Part shown: positions 17,643 to 26,566 of the stretch, piece by piece
Position numbering within the stretch: the first letter of the stretch is position 1
Layout of the letters: each line of letters starts with the position of its first letter
Source: Gemmobacter serpentinus
GTDB taxonomy: Bacteria; Pseudomonadota; Alphaproteobacteria; Rhodobacterales; Rhodobacteraceae
Reading direction: 5' to 3'
NCBI RefSeq assembly: GCF_008973825.1
Contig: NZ_WCHR01000016.1
Location: forward strand, 1-64,000
Length of the DNA: 64,000 nucleotides
The notes under the pieces: generated by a model
Told to the model about the DNA's origin: nothing
The model's database searches: none
What the model saw: only the letters and a program-made list of their open reading frames with translations
Translations under genes and position numbers: made by a program

Positions 17643-19820
17643 ATGACAAACACCTCCTCCATGACCCGCCGCCTTCTGGGTCAGACCGCGATCGTGGCGC
17701 TGCTTGCGCCCATCGCGGGCTTTGCGCAAACCGCCCCGGTCACAACATTGGAAGAGGTGGTTCTTGAAGGTCAGATCACTGATACCGGCACCGGCCCGGT
17801 TGGCGGTCAGGCCGATCCGACAACCACGACCGGTGCCAAGACCGCCACCAAGCTGAGCGAGATCCCGCAATCGGTGTCGGTCATCGGTGCCGAGGCGATC
17901 GCGGCAGGCAATATCAGCAAGGTCGATGCGGCACTGGCCTATTCGGCGGGTGTGCAGGCGCAGCCCTATGGCTATGACAGCGACACCAACTGGTTTTTCG
18001 TGCGCGGCTTCTCCGGCACCTCGACGGGGGCCTTTGTCGACGGCCTGCCGTCCTATTCCTACGGCTTTGGCGGCTTTTATATTGATCCCGCCGGTCTTGA
18101 GCGGATCGAAGTGCTGCGCGGCCCGTCCTCGGCGCTTTACGGGGCCTCCAATCCCGGTGGCATCGTCAACATGGTGTCCAAACGTCCGACGGACACCCCC
18201 GGCGGCACCGACACCCTAGGCGTCGACAGTTCGGGCCGCGTCTGGCTGGAAACCGACCGTCAGGGTGTGACGGCAAGCGATCTGTCCTGGCGGTTCATCG
18301 GCAAGGTGGAGCGCACCGACGACATGGGGGTTTTCGATCCGGGTGCCCGCGTCTATCTTGCACCTTCGATCGCCTTCTCGCTGGATGGCGGCACCCAGGT
18401 CAATCTGTCCGCAACCTACACCAAGATCGATGAAGATCACGTCGGTGGTGGCTGGCTGCCCTACATTGGCACGGTTGTCGATGCGCCCTACGGCAAGATC
18501 GACCGCGATTTCAATTCTGGTGTTCCGGCCTATGACTGGTACAAACGCGACCAGTTCACCCTGTCCTCGGAAATCTCGCATAATTTCGACGGCGGCTGGC
18601 GTCTGGTGAACAACACCCGTTTCGGCTGGTCCGATGTTGATGAGAGCACGGTCTATTCCTACGGCTACAATACCGCACCCTGGGGATTCTCACCCACGCC
18701 GAACAACCCGGCGACCCTGTCGCGGATCTTCTTCCAGCACCAGTCGGAAACCCGCACCCTCCTGAACGATCTGCGGCTGGAAAACACCTTCCAGACCGGA
18801 GGTGTAGAGCATCGCCTGATGTTCGGTCTTGATGCCAAGTGGTTTGAACTGGATCAGGTTCAGGGCAGCGGGTCTGTCACTGCGCTGTCCATCGCGAACC
18901 CGGACTATGCCGCCAATACGGTTCTGAGCCCGACAACCCCCTATGCCGACAACGTGGTGAACCAAACCCAGTTCGGCATCTATGCCCAGGACCAGCTGCG
19001 TTGGGGCGATGGCTGGATTGCCACGCTGAACCTGCGTCACGACATTGCCCGCACGCGTGTCAGCGATGACCGCACCTTGGGGACCCCCGGCTCACGTCGC
19101 AAGGATGGTGAAACCACCGGGCGCATCGGTCTGGCCAAGGAATTTAATAATGGCCTGACAGTCTATGCCTCGGGGTCGACCTATTTCAACCCGCAGGTCG
19201 TGACCAACACCGCAGGCAACAGCACGCCGCCCGAAACCGGCCATCAGGCCGAAGTCGGGGTGAAATGGGCGCCGAGCGAAAGCACCATGATCACATTGAG
19301 CGCGTTCAACATGACCCGCGAGAATATCTCGCAGTCGCAGTGGAACGGTGCGGGGTATGACTACTTCCAGATCGGTCGCGTTGCCTCCAAGGGCGTCGAG
19401 CTTGAAGCACAGCATGACTTCGGCAATGGTCTGAAGGTCAGCGCCTCGGCAACCACGATGGACATCCGCATCAAGGACGACATCAATGCGGCGATCATCG
19501 GCAACACGCCCTATATCGCCATCGAGGACATGGCGACGCTGAAAGTCGATTTCAGCCCCGAAACGGTGCAGGGCCTGACCCTGAGCGGTGGCCTGCGCTA
19601 TCTGGGTTCCAGCTGGGCAGACAATGCCAATACCCTGCGCGTGCCTTCGGCGCTGCTGCTGGATGCGGGGGTGAGCTACGAGTTCACCGATAGCTGGAAG
19701 GCCAACTTTGCGGTCACCAACCTGACGGACAAGGTCTATGTCAGCTCCTGCCAGGATGCGACGGGCTGCTATTATGGCGAAGAGCGCCGTGCCTCACTCT
19801 CGCTCTCGCACAAGTTCTGA
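17643..19820 (+). CDS. TonB-dependent siderophore receptor
   Basis: A 725-aa outer-membrane receptor of the ferric-siderophore class (FhuA/FoxA type). Order: signal peptide (about 1-29, ending GFAQ), a TonB-box-like segment LEEVVLEG near residues 36-43, the plug domain (about 65-175, with EIPQSVSVIGAE and VLRGPSSALYGASNPGGIVN) and a 22-strand barrel ending in the terminal Phe of LSLSHKF. AGGAT lies 6-7 bases before the ATG. It would need the ExbBD-TonB motor of the heme operon. Hydroxamate specificity is suggested only by family likeness. Confidence 0.92.
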   Translation: MTNTSSMTRRLLGQTAIVALLAPIAGFAQTAPVTTLEEVVLEGQITDTGTGPVGGQADPTTTTGAKTATKLSEIPQSVSVIGAEAIAAGNISKVDAALAYSAGVQAQPYGYDSDTNWFFVRGFSGTSTGAFVDGLPSYSYGFGGFYIDPAGLERIEVLRGPSSALYGASNPGGIVNMVSKRPTDTPGGTDTLGVDSSGRVWLETDRQGVTASDLSWRFIGKVERTDDMGVFDPGARVYLAPSIAFSLDGGTQVNLSATYTKIDEDHVGGGWLPYIGTVVDAPYGKIDRDFNSGVPAYDWYKRDQFTLSSEISHNFDGGWRLVNNTRFGWSDVDESTVYSYGYNTAPWGFSPTPNNPATLSRIFFQHQSETRTLLNDLRLENTFQTGGVEHRLMFGLDAKWFELDQVQGSGSVTALSIANPDYAANTVLSPTTPYADNVVNQTQFGIYAQDQLRWGDGWIATLNLRHDIARTRVSDDRTLGTPGSRRKDGETTGRIGLAKEFNNGLTVYASGSTYFNPQVVTNTAGNSTPPETGHQAEVGVKWAPSESTMITLSAFNMTRENISQSQWNGAGYDYFQIGRVASKGVELEAQHDFGNGLKVSASATTMDIRIKDDINAAIIGNTPYIAIEDMATLKVDFSPETVQGLTLSGGLRYLGSSWADNANTLRVPSALLLDAGVSYEFTDSWKANFAVTNLTDKVYVSSCQDATGCYYGEERRASLSLSHKF

Positions 19821-19842
19821 GCAGGCATTACAAGACAACGGC

Positions 19843-19866
19843 GGCGGGCCGATCCGGCCCGCCTTT
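19843..19866 (+). terminator. Terminator or attenuator after the receptor gene
   Basis: GGCGGGCCG, a 3-base ATC loop and CGGCCCGCC form a perfect 9-bp stem followed by TTT. It lies 22 bases after the receptor stop and before the ABC transporter gene, so it may reduce read-through rather than block it. Confidence 0.6.
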
Positions 19867-19888
19867 CCTATTCTCGGACGGCCCCGAT

Positions 19889-21589
19889 ATGCTGCGCGCC
19901 TTTTTCGCCTATTACCGCCCCTGGCTCGGGCTTTTCTGGCTGGATTTCGGCTGTGCCGTGCTGTCGGGCCTGCTGGAACTGGTCTTCCCGCTGGCGGTGA
20001 CCGGCTTCATCGACCACCTGCTGCCAATGGGCAACTGGTCGCTGACGCTGATGGCGGCGGCGGGGCTGATGGCGATCTATGTCCTCAATACCGGGCTGAT
20101 GGCGATTGTAATCTATTGGGGCCATATGCTTGGCATCAATATCGAGACCGAGATGCGCGCCCGCGCCTTCGACCATCTGACCAGCCTCAGCTGGCGCTGG
20201 TTCGACCGCGAACGCACCGGCAAACTGGTCGCCCGCGTGACCCGCGATCTGGAAGAAATCGGCGAGGTGGCCCATCATGGCCCCGAAGACATGTTCATCG
20301 CGGTGATGACCTTCATCGGGGCCTTCGCGCTGATGTTCGCGTTGCATCCGGGGCTTGCCCTTATCACGGTGGCCATTGTGCCGGCCACGGCGGTGATCGT
20401 TGCGGTTTATGGCGGGCGGATGACCCGCACATGGCAGTCGATCTATGCCCGTGTCGGCGATTTCAATGTCCGGCTGGAAGAGGCGCTTGGCGGCATCCGT
20501 GTGGTGCAGAGCTTTGCCAATGAAACCCATGAAAGCGGCCTTTTCGCCCGTGACAACCAGAATTATCGCGTCACCAAGCTGGATGCCTATCGCGTCATGG
20601 CGGCCTCCAGTTCATTGCATTACATGGGTATGCGGCTGGTCCAGGTCGTCGTGATGGTGGCGGGGGCCTGGTTCGTGCTGCAGGGGCAGATGAGCACGGG
20701 GGCCTTCGTGGGCTTCCTGCTGCTGGTCGGCGTGTTCTTTCGCCCGCTCGACAAGATTGCGGCGGTGATCGAGACCTATCCGCGCGGCATCGCGGGCTTC
20801 CGGCGCTATCTGGATCTGCTGGCAACCGAGCCGGAGATCACCGATAGCCCGGCAGCAAAGCCCGCCCCCAGCCTGCGCGGCGATATCCGTTTCGAGCAGG
20901 TTGATTTCGGCTATGACAGCCGCCGCCCCGTGCTGCGCGGCATTGATCTGCAAATCCGCGCCGGTGAGACCGTGGCCTTTGTCGGCCCGTCAGGGGCGGG
21001 CAAGACCACGCTTCTGGCCCTGCTGCCCCGGTTTTACGAGCCGTCTTCGGGCCGGATCACCATTGACGGGCTGACGCTGGACAGCATGACGCTGAACAGC
21101 CTGCGCCAACAGATCGGGCTGGTCAGTCAGGATGTGTTCCTGTTCGGCGGCACGCTGCGCGAGAATATCGCCTATGGCCGCCTTGGCGCGACCGAGGCAG
21201 AGATCCTTGACGCCGCCGCCAAGGCCGAACTTGGCAGTTTCATCGCGGGGTTGCCGCAGGGGCTTGATACCATCGTCGGGGAACGCGGTGTGATGCTGTC
21301 GGGCGGCCAGAAACAGCGCATCGCCATCGCCCGCGCCTTCCTGAAAAACCCGCCGATCCTCATTCTGGACGAGGCGACCTCGGCTCTGGACAGCGAGACC
21401 GAGCGCGCCATTCAGGACGCGCTGGATGCACTGGCGGTCGGGCGCACCACGCTGGTCATCGCGCATCGCCTAGGCACTATCCGAAAGGCCGACCGCATCG
21501 TGGTGATGGAGGCCGGGCGCGTGGCCGAAGCCGGCACCCATGACGAGCTTCTGGCGCAAGACGGGCTTTACGCGCGGCTTGCTGCCTGA
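19889..21589 (+). CDS. ABC half-transporter (fused permease and ATPase) of the siderophore island
   Basis: A 566-aa ABC protein of exporter fold, probably a homodimer. Six membrane helices occupy about residues 1-300, followed by the ATPase with Walker A GPSGAGKTTLL near 370, signature LSGGQKQRIAIARAFL, Walker B ILILDEATSALDSE and H-loop VIAHRL. Comparable proteins beside siderophore receptors either export siderophores or import them (IrtAB, YbtPQ type). With a siderophore-interacting protein encoded convergently, either role fits. It ends 143 bases before that gene. Confidence 0.85.
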   Translation: MLRAFFAYYRPWLGLFWLDFGCAVLSGLLELVFPLAVTGFIDHLLPMGNWSLTLMAAAGLMAIYVLNTGLMAIVIYWGHMLGINIETEMRARAFDHLTSLSWRWFDRERTGKLVARVTRDLEEIGEVAHHGPEDMFIAVMTFIGAFALMFALHPGLALITVAIVPATAVIVAVYGGRMTRTWQSIYARVGDFNVRLEEALGGIRVVQSFANETHESGLFARDNQNYRVTKLDAYRVMAASSSLHYMGMRLVQVVVMVAGAWFVLQGQMSTGAFVGFLLLVGVFFRPLDKIAAVIETYPRGIAGFRRYLDLLATEPEITDSPAAKPAPSLRGDIRFEQVDFGYDSRRPVLRGIDLQIRAGETVAFVGPSGAGKTTLLALLPRFYEPSSGRITIDGLTLDSMTLNSLRQQIGLVSQDVFLFGGTLRENIAYGRLGATEAEILDAAAKAELGSFIAGLPQGLDTIVGERGVMLSGGQKQRIAIARAFLKNPPILILDEATSALDSETERAIQDALDALAVGRTTLVIAHRLGTIRKADRIVVMEAGRVAEAGTHDELLAQDGLYARLAA

Positions 21590-21675
21590 CCGCAGCCTTT
21601 GCCGGATATGAAACCTGCCAAACCGGCAACCTTGACCTGCAACCTTGTCAGGCCTGCGGCTTTGCCAGACATGAT

Positions 21676-21710
21676 AATGCCCGCGCCTCAACCGGGCGCG
21701 GGCATTTCAT
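21676..21710. terminator. Bidirectional terminator between convergent genes
   Basis: AATGCCCGCGCC pairs perfectly with GGCGCGGGCATT (12 bp, 7-base loop) and is followed by TTCATTTT on the plus strand. It lies between the rightward ABC transporter gene and the leftward siderophore-interacting protein gene. Confidence 0.8.
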
Positions 21711-21732
21711 TTTGCGCAGCCCGCATGGGCTT

Positions 21733-22710
21733 TCATCCCCAATAGGCGGCCGCAGTAAAATCGCGCTTGGCAAAGCCCCGGCCCGACAGAAAGGCGCGGG
21801 CCGCGCGGGCGTCGTCGTCGCGCCCGGCAAACCAGACATGGCGCCCCGGCGCGGGCTCCGGGTTGGCCGCCATCAACGCGACCAACAGATCGGGCACACA
21901 GGTCACGCGGATGTCCTGCGCAAGATCGGCGATGTCTTCGCGCCTGGCCCGCAACACCGCAGACACCCGGCCCGGAGCCAGATCCAACATGCGGCGCATG
22001 GCGGGCAAGGCCGTCTCATCGCCAAATAGCAGCAAATCGCTGGCCTCAGGGCACATGCCGCCCCCCGGGCCCATCACCCCCACCGTCACGCCCACCGGAT
22101 TGCGCGCCGCCCAGTCACAGGTCGGGCTGCCCGCATGGCGGAAGATATCGAAATCAAGCCAGTCTTCGCCCTGAGCCGCCGCCGTATAGACCGGGCGATG
22201 CAAAGCATCCGCGCCATCGGGCCAGACCGTGCGACCATTCACGCCGATCACCGGCCAGACCGGCGCACGGCCCTCAGGTGCCAACAACAGGCGGAAATGC
22301 AACCCGGTGCTGGCATAACGCGTGCAATCCGCACCACGCAGCCGCACCCGCAGATAGGTTGGCGAAAATTCCGTGATCCTTTCGACCTGCATCAGCGCGA
22401 CGCCGGGTGGCAGGGCCCCGGCATCGACATGATCCCAGCCGACCGTCACTCCCTCGGCCTCCAACACCTCGGCCACGGCGTCGCGGATGAATTGCACCAC
22501 GCGCTTTTCCGGCGCGCGAATGGTCAGGCGCGCCCCTTCGCCGGCCAGGCCTAGGCTCAGCGTGCCGCCCCAAAGCGGGATCTGGAGAAAGCCATCGGCG
22601 TCTGAGACCTCAAGCTCCCATTCCACCGCGCGGGCCCGCAGCGCGGCAGCCGCCGCGCCCGCGCCCTGATCGATCAAACCGCTGCTGCGGTATTCCCCAA
22701 GCGCGCTCAT
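21733..22710 (-). CDS. Siderophore-interacting protein with N-terminal DUF2218 domain
   Basis: A 325-aa two-part protein. The first ~95 residues match the DUF2218 pattern (LSLGLAGEGARLTIRAPEKRVVQFIRDAVAEVLE). From about residue 105 it is a SIP-type FAD/NAD(P)H ferric reductase (TEFSPTYLRVRLRG, RPVYTAAA, VGVMGPGGG, LLLFGDETALPAM). It would reduce ferric siderophore in the cytosol to release iron. It is the last gene of the leftward fecBCDE-like operon and overlaps the ATPase stop by 4 bases. Confidence 0.88.
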   Translation of the reverse strand: MSALGEYRSSGLIDQGAGAAAAALRARAVEWELEVSDADGFLQIPLWGGTLSLGLAGEGARLTIRAPEKRVVQFIRDAVAEVLEAEGVTVGWDHVDAGALPPGVALMQVERITEFSPTYLRVRLRGADCTRYASTGLHFRLLLAPEGRAPVWPVIGVNGRTVWPDGADALHRPVYTAAAQGEDWLDFDIFRHAGSPTCDWAARNPVGVTVGVMGPGGGMCPEASDLLLFGDETALPAMRRMLDLAPGRVSAVLRARREDIADLAQDIRVTCVPDLLVALMAANPEPAPGRHVWFAGRDDDARAARAFLSGRGFAKRDFTAAAYWG

Positions 22711-23498
22711 AGCGGCACCACCATGGGCGTTGCCGTCACCGGATCGGGCATCACCCGCGCCTCCAAACCGAAGGCGCGCGCCAGATGCAGCGGTGTCAAC
22801 ACCGCCTCGGGCGCGCCTTCGGCCACAAGGCCATCGCGGCCCAGCAGCACCAGATGGTCGCTGTGGCGCGCCGCCAGATTGAGATCGTGCAAAACGCTGA
22901 TCACCGTCAGCCCCCTTTCACGATTGAGCCGCTGGAACAGCCGCAGAACCTCGATCTGATGCGGCAGGTCCAGCCATGTCGTCGGTTCGTCCAGCAGCAG
23001 GATCTCTGTTTCCTGCGCCAGAGCAAGCGCGATCCATGCGCGCTGGCGCTGGCCACCGGACAGCTCGGAAATCGGCCGCTCAGCCATGTCTTCCAGATGC
23101 ACGGCGGCCAGCGCGCGCGCGACCGCCTCACGGTCCGCCGTGCTCCAGCCCGACAGCAAGCCGCGCCAGGGCGCGCGGCCCCGGCCCACCAGATCGGCAA
23201 CCGTGATGCCTTCGGGTGCCAGCGGCGCTTGCGGCAGGATGCCAAGGCGGCGCGCCAGCAGGCGGGGTTCATAGCCGCGCAGATCGCGCCCACCCAATTG
23301 CACCGACCCGCCCTGCGGTACGATCAGCCGGCCCAAGGCGCGCAGCAGCGTGGACTTGCCGCAGCCATTCGGCCCAAGGATCGCAGTCACCCGCCCCGAT
23401 GGCATCCGCAGGCTCAGATCCCGCAGCACCGCCCGGCCCGGATAGCCCAGCGTCAGGCCACGCACCTCAAGATCATTCTGTCCGGCTGGATCACTCAC
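22707..23498 (-). CDS. Ferric-siderophore ABC transporter ATP-binding protein (FecE/FepC family)
   Basis: A 263-aa ABC ATPase for siderophore or vitamin B12-type importers. Walker A GPNGCGKSTLL is near residue 40, signature LSGGQRQRAWIALAL near 145, Walker B ILLLDEPTTWLD and H-loop VLHDLNL. It overlaps the permease gene upstream and the siderophore-interacting protein gene downstream by 4 bases each, so all five genes form one tightly coupled operon. Confidence 0.93.
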   Translation of the reverse strand: MSDPAGQNDLEVRGLTLGYPGRAVLRDLSLRMPSGRVTAILGPNGCGKSTLLRALGRLIVPQGGSVQLGGRDLRGYEPRLLARRLGILPQAPLAPEGITVADLVGRGRAPWRGLLSGWSTADREAVARALAAVHLEDMAERPISELSGGQRQRAWIALALAQETEILLLDEPTTWLDLPHQIEVLRLFQRLNRERGLTVISVLHDLNLAARHSDHLVLLGRDGLVAEGAPEAVLTPLHLARAFGLEARVMPDPVTATPMVVPL

Positions 23499-24505
23499 AA
23501 CCCGCCCCTTTCGATTTCAAGCGACAGACGCCACAGCAGATAGGGCGCGCCCAAAAGCCCGGTCAGCAGACCCAGCGGCAGGCCGACACCCGGCACCGCC
23601 GCGCGCGCCACCAGATCGGCCCCGCAGGTGATCAGCGCGCCGGTCAGGGCAGCCGCCAGAAGCGCAGGCCCGATGCGGCGCGCGCCAGTGATTGCGGCGC
23701 CCAAAGGCCCGGCCATCAGCGGCACGAAGGCCACAGGCCCCGCCACCGCCACGCCCGCCGCCATCAGACCCACACCCGTGGCCGCCAGCCACATCCGCGC
23801 CCGCCCGGCCCGCAGGCCCAGCGATTGTGCCAGATCATCGCCCAGATCCAGAAGGCTCAGCGCCCGGACCTGCAAGACCAGCAGCAAGATGAGGATCAGC
23901 CCTGGCAGCCAGATCTGCGCCACATGGCCCCACCCCCGCGCCGCCAGTGACCCGCTCAACCAGCGCTGCGCCTCCAAGGCCAGCGGCCCCGGCAGGGTCA
24001 GCATGAGGAAAGCCGCAAGCGCCGAACAGGTGAAACCAAAGCCAAGCCCCACCAGCACCAGCCGCAAGGGGGCAAGCCCCTCATCCCGGCGATGCGCAAG
24101 GATCGCGACCGACAGCGCGGCCAACACGCCACCCGTGGCCGAGACCAGCGGCGGCGGCAGGGTGATACCAAAGGCAAGCGTGATCATCATCGCAAGGCCC
24201 GCCCCGGGGGCAAAGCCCATCAGATCTGGCGAGGCCAGCGGGTTGCGCAGCAGGCGCTGGAACAGCGCGCCCGACAGGCCAAGGCAGGCCCCGGCCCCAA
24301 GCGCGGTCAACACGCGCGGCGCGCGCAAGAACCGCACAGTCAACGCCGCAGGTCCCTCCTCACCACGCAGGCCCTTCCAGATCTCGGCCAGCGGCATCGC
24401 GGTCTCGCCCAACGTGATGCCCAGCACCGTGACCACCAGCAGCGCCGTCGCTAGGATGGTCCAGCGGAGGCTTCCCATACCCGCGCCCTTCGCCCCCGCC
24501 GTCAT
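23495..24505 (-). CDS. Ferric-siderophore ABC transporter permease (FecD/FepG family)
   Basis: A 336-aa FecCD-family permease with about ten membrane segments. The hallmark GACLGLSGALFQRLLRNPLASPDLMGFAPGA stands near residues 75-107, and VAGPVAFVPLMAGPLG near 250. It would pair with the second permease (24502-25494) to form a heterodimeric channel. The 4-base overlap with both neighbours fixes the start and shows coupling. Confidence 0.9.
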   Translation of the reverse strand: MTAGAKGAGMGSLRWTILATALLVVTVLGITLGETAMPLAEIWKGLRGEEGPAALTVRFLRAPRVLTALGAGACLGLSGALFQRLLRNPLASPDLMGFAPGAGLAMMITLAFGITLPPPLVSATGGVLAALSVAILAHRRDEGLAPLRLVLVGLGFGFTCSALAAFLMLTLPGPLALEAQRWLSGSLAARGWGHVAQIWLPGLILILLLVLQVRALSLLDLGDDLAQSLGLRAGRARMWLAATGVGLMAAGVAVAGPVAFVPLMAGPLGAAITGARRIGPALLAAALTGALITCGADLVARAAVPGVGLPLGLLTGLLGAPYLLWRLSLEIERGGL

Positions 24506-25494
24506 GCCAGTGCCCCCGGCCGGACGCGCCGCGCCAGCGCGATGAAGACCGGCCCTCCGACAAGGCCGACCATCAGCCCGGCGCGCACCTCGCCCGGCTG
24601 CAGGATCAGACGCCCGGCCACATCGGCCAGCAACAGCACCGCAGGCCCCAGCAGCAGCGCGGCAAGCATCTGCGCCCGCAGGCCTGCGCCCACGATGCGG
24701 CGCGCCAGCTCCGGCACGATCAGACCGAGAAAGGCAATCGGCCCAGCCACCGCGACCGATGACGCGGCCAGCATGGCGACCAGGATCAGCCCCGCGGCCT
24801 TCACGCGGCCCGCCCGCGCGCCAAGCCCGCGCGCCATGCTGTCACCTAGGGACAGCAGTTCCAGCCGCGGCGCGATCAGCAGCGCGATCAGCGCCGACAG
24901 CGCCACCAGCCCCGCCATGGCCGCAAGCGGCCGCCCGGCGGCCTGCGTCAAGGAGCCAACGGTCCAGAAGCGCAGCACCTCCACCCCCTCGGACCGCAGC
25001 AGAACGATGCCCGTGGTCAGCGACAAGAGCAGCGCGTTCAGCACCGCCCCGGCCAGCGCCAGCCGCATCGGCCCGGCACCACCGCGCCCCATGCCACCAA
25101 TGAAGAACACCGCGATCATCGAGGCCAGCGCGCCGGGAAAGGCCAGCGCCACCACGATGCCGCCATCGCCGCGCCCGGCGATCAGCGCGCCGGTCACCAC
25201 GGCAAGGGCCGCCCCCGCATTGATGCCAAGCGCACCGGGCTCGGCCAGCGGGTTCCGGGTCAGTGCCCGCAGGATCACCCCGGCCAGACCAAGTGCCGTG
25301 CCCGCGATCAACCCGGCCCAAAGGCGCGGCAGGCGCAGGTCAAGAAAGGCGACATGATCGGCATCATAGGGGTCAAAGCTGGTCAGCGCGGCCCAGGCAG
25401 CGGCGGGTGGGATCATCCGCACCCCGACCAACAGCGCCAGCAGAACCGCGATCAACAGCGCCAGCGGCAAAAGGAACCCGGCCCGCATGGTCAT
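24502..25494 (-). CDS. Ferric-siderophore ABC transporter permease (FecC/FepD family)
   Basis: A 330-aa FecCD-family permease, partner of the one just downstream. Typical segments are AGTALGLAGVILRALTRNPLAEPGALGINAGAA near residues 60-95 and AVAGPIAFLGLIVPELARR near 245. It overlaps the binding-protein gene upstream by 4 bases. Confidence 0.9.
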   Translation of the reverse strand: MTMRAGFLLPLALLIAVLLALLVGVRMIPPAAAWAALTSFDPYDADHVAFLDLRLPRLWAGLIAGTALGLAGVILRALTRNPLAEPGALGINAGAALAVVTGALIAGRGDGGIVVALAFPGALASMIAVFFIGGMGRGGAGPMRLALAGAVLNALLLSLTTGIVLLRSEGVEVLRFWTVGSLTQAAGRPLAAMAGLVALSALIALLIAPRLELLSLGDSMARGLGARAGRVKAAGLILVAMLAASSVAVAGPIAFLGLIVPELARRIVGAGLRAQMLAALLLGPAVLLLADVAGRLILQPGEVRAGLMVGLVGGPVFIALARRVRPGALA

Positions 25495-26519
25495 TGGCCC
25501 ACCAGTCCTGCGGCCTTGGCCGAGGCCACGACGGTTGCCGGATCGCCATCAAGGGCTGCCGCAATATCGGCCTCCAGCGCGTCCAGCGCATAGGGCAGCG
25601 ACAGCACGCTGCCATGCGCCATCGCGCTACCGACCAGCATCCCGGCAAACACCTCGCGCCCCTGACGATGCGCGGCCAGGGTGCGCCGCATCGGCAGCGC
25701 CGAGAGATCGGCATCGCGGTCAAATGACGATACCCAGATCAGCAGATCTGCATCCAGCGGCGACAGATCCTCGGGCGACAATTCCTGAAAGAAATTGCCC
25801 CGTGGCAAGTCCAGAACCTTTTGGGTCTGGGCAAAGCCCATTTCCTCGACAAAGGCCGCGCGGCTGTCGCCGGGCAGAAAAACCCCAGTGCTGCCCGCCC
25901 AGTGATAGGCCGCAGCCCCGGTCAGGCCGGCGCTGCCCAGCCGCTGGCCTGCCGCGGCAAAGGCTGCGTGAACCTCGGCCACGCGGGCCTGCGCCTGGGC
26001 CAGCCGTCCGGTGGCGCGGCCCAGCGTCAGGGTCAGGGTATCCCAGGGCGTGCCATAGGCACCATCGGGTGCGGCATGGACAAGGGTCGGGGCGATATGG
26101 CGCAGCACGTCATATTCTTCGGCGCTGATACCCGCGCCTGTCGCCACGATCAGATCCGGCTCCAGGGCCGCGATACGTTCCGCCGAGACCTCGCCCCGGA
26201 TCACCTCGGGGCGGGCACCGCGCAGATGAGGTTCCGCCCAAGGCCAGACGCCGCTTTCATAGGGACCATACCAGAAACGCAGCGCCACCGGCACCACATC
26301 CAGCGCCAGCAAGGTATCATGCGAGGTATAGCCCAACGACACCACGCGCTGTGCGGGTGCCGTCAGCACCGTGCGGCCATAGGCGTGATCGAAAACGAGT
26401 GGTTGCCCAGCCCAGGCAGGCGCAGCCAGCAGGGCAGCCCCGGCACCGGCCAGGAACCGGCGGCGGGTCAAGAAATCCTGCGATGCGAAGGGTTTGGGCA
26501 CCATGGTGCCGATCTGCAT
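25491..26519 (-). CDS. Periplasmic ferric-siderophore-binding protein with Tat-type signal
   Basis: A 342-aa FecB/FepB-family binding protein. It starts with a twin-arginine signal (TRRRFLAGAGAALLAAPAWA at about residues 18-37). Two lobes follow, with VVSLGYTSHDTLLALDVVP, ALEPDLIVATGAGISAEEY, and a connecting helix. It would hand ferric siderophore to the FecCDE-type importer. No Shine-Dalgarno precedes the first Met; a second Met five codons later (MVPKPF) is equally possible, and leaderless translation cannot be excluded. It is the first gene of the operon. Confidence 0.88.
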   Translation of the reverse strand: MQIGTMVPKPFASQDFLTRRRFLAGAGAALLAAPAWAGQPLVFDHAYGRTVLTAPAQRVVSLGYTSHDTLLALDVVPVALRFWYGPYESGVWPWAEPHLRGARPEVIRGEVSAERIAALEPDLIVATGAGISAEEYDVLRHIAPTLVHAAPDGAYGTPWDTLTLTLGRATGRLAQAQARVAEVHAAFAAAGQRLGSAGLTGAAAYHWAGSTGVFLPGDSRAAFVEEMGFAQTQKVLDLPRGNFFQELSPEDLSPLDADLLIWVSSFDRDADLSALPMRRTLAAHRQGREVFAGMLVGSAMAHGSVLSLPYALDALEADIAAALDGDPATVVASAKAAGLVGQ

Positions 26520-26522
26520 AAT

Positions 26523-26539
26523 TTTACAAAATCAGTCAA
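26523..26539 (-). promoter_or_regulatory. Weak iron-box candidate before the siderophore importer operon
   Basis: The minus strand reads TTGACTGATTTTGTAAA. It shares the GACT half-site and 8 of 17 positions with the element at 17572-17588, but lacks the TCGG half. It lies directly before the binding-protein start, where an operator or a promoter -35 box could also explain TTGACT. Confidence 0.3.
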
Positions 26540-26566
26540 CTATTATCGGAGGCATTTGCCACAGTT

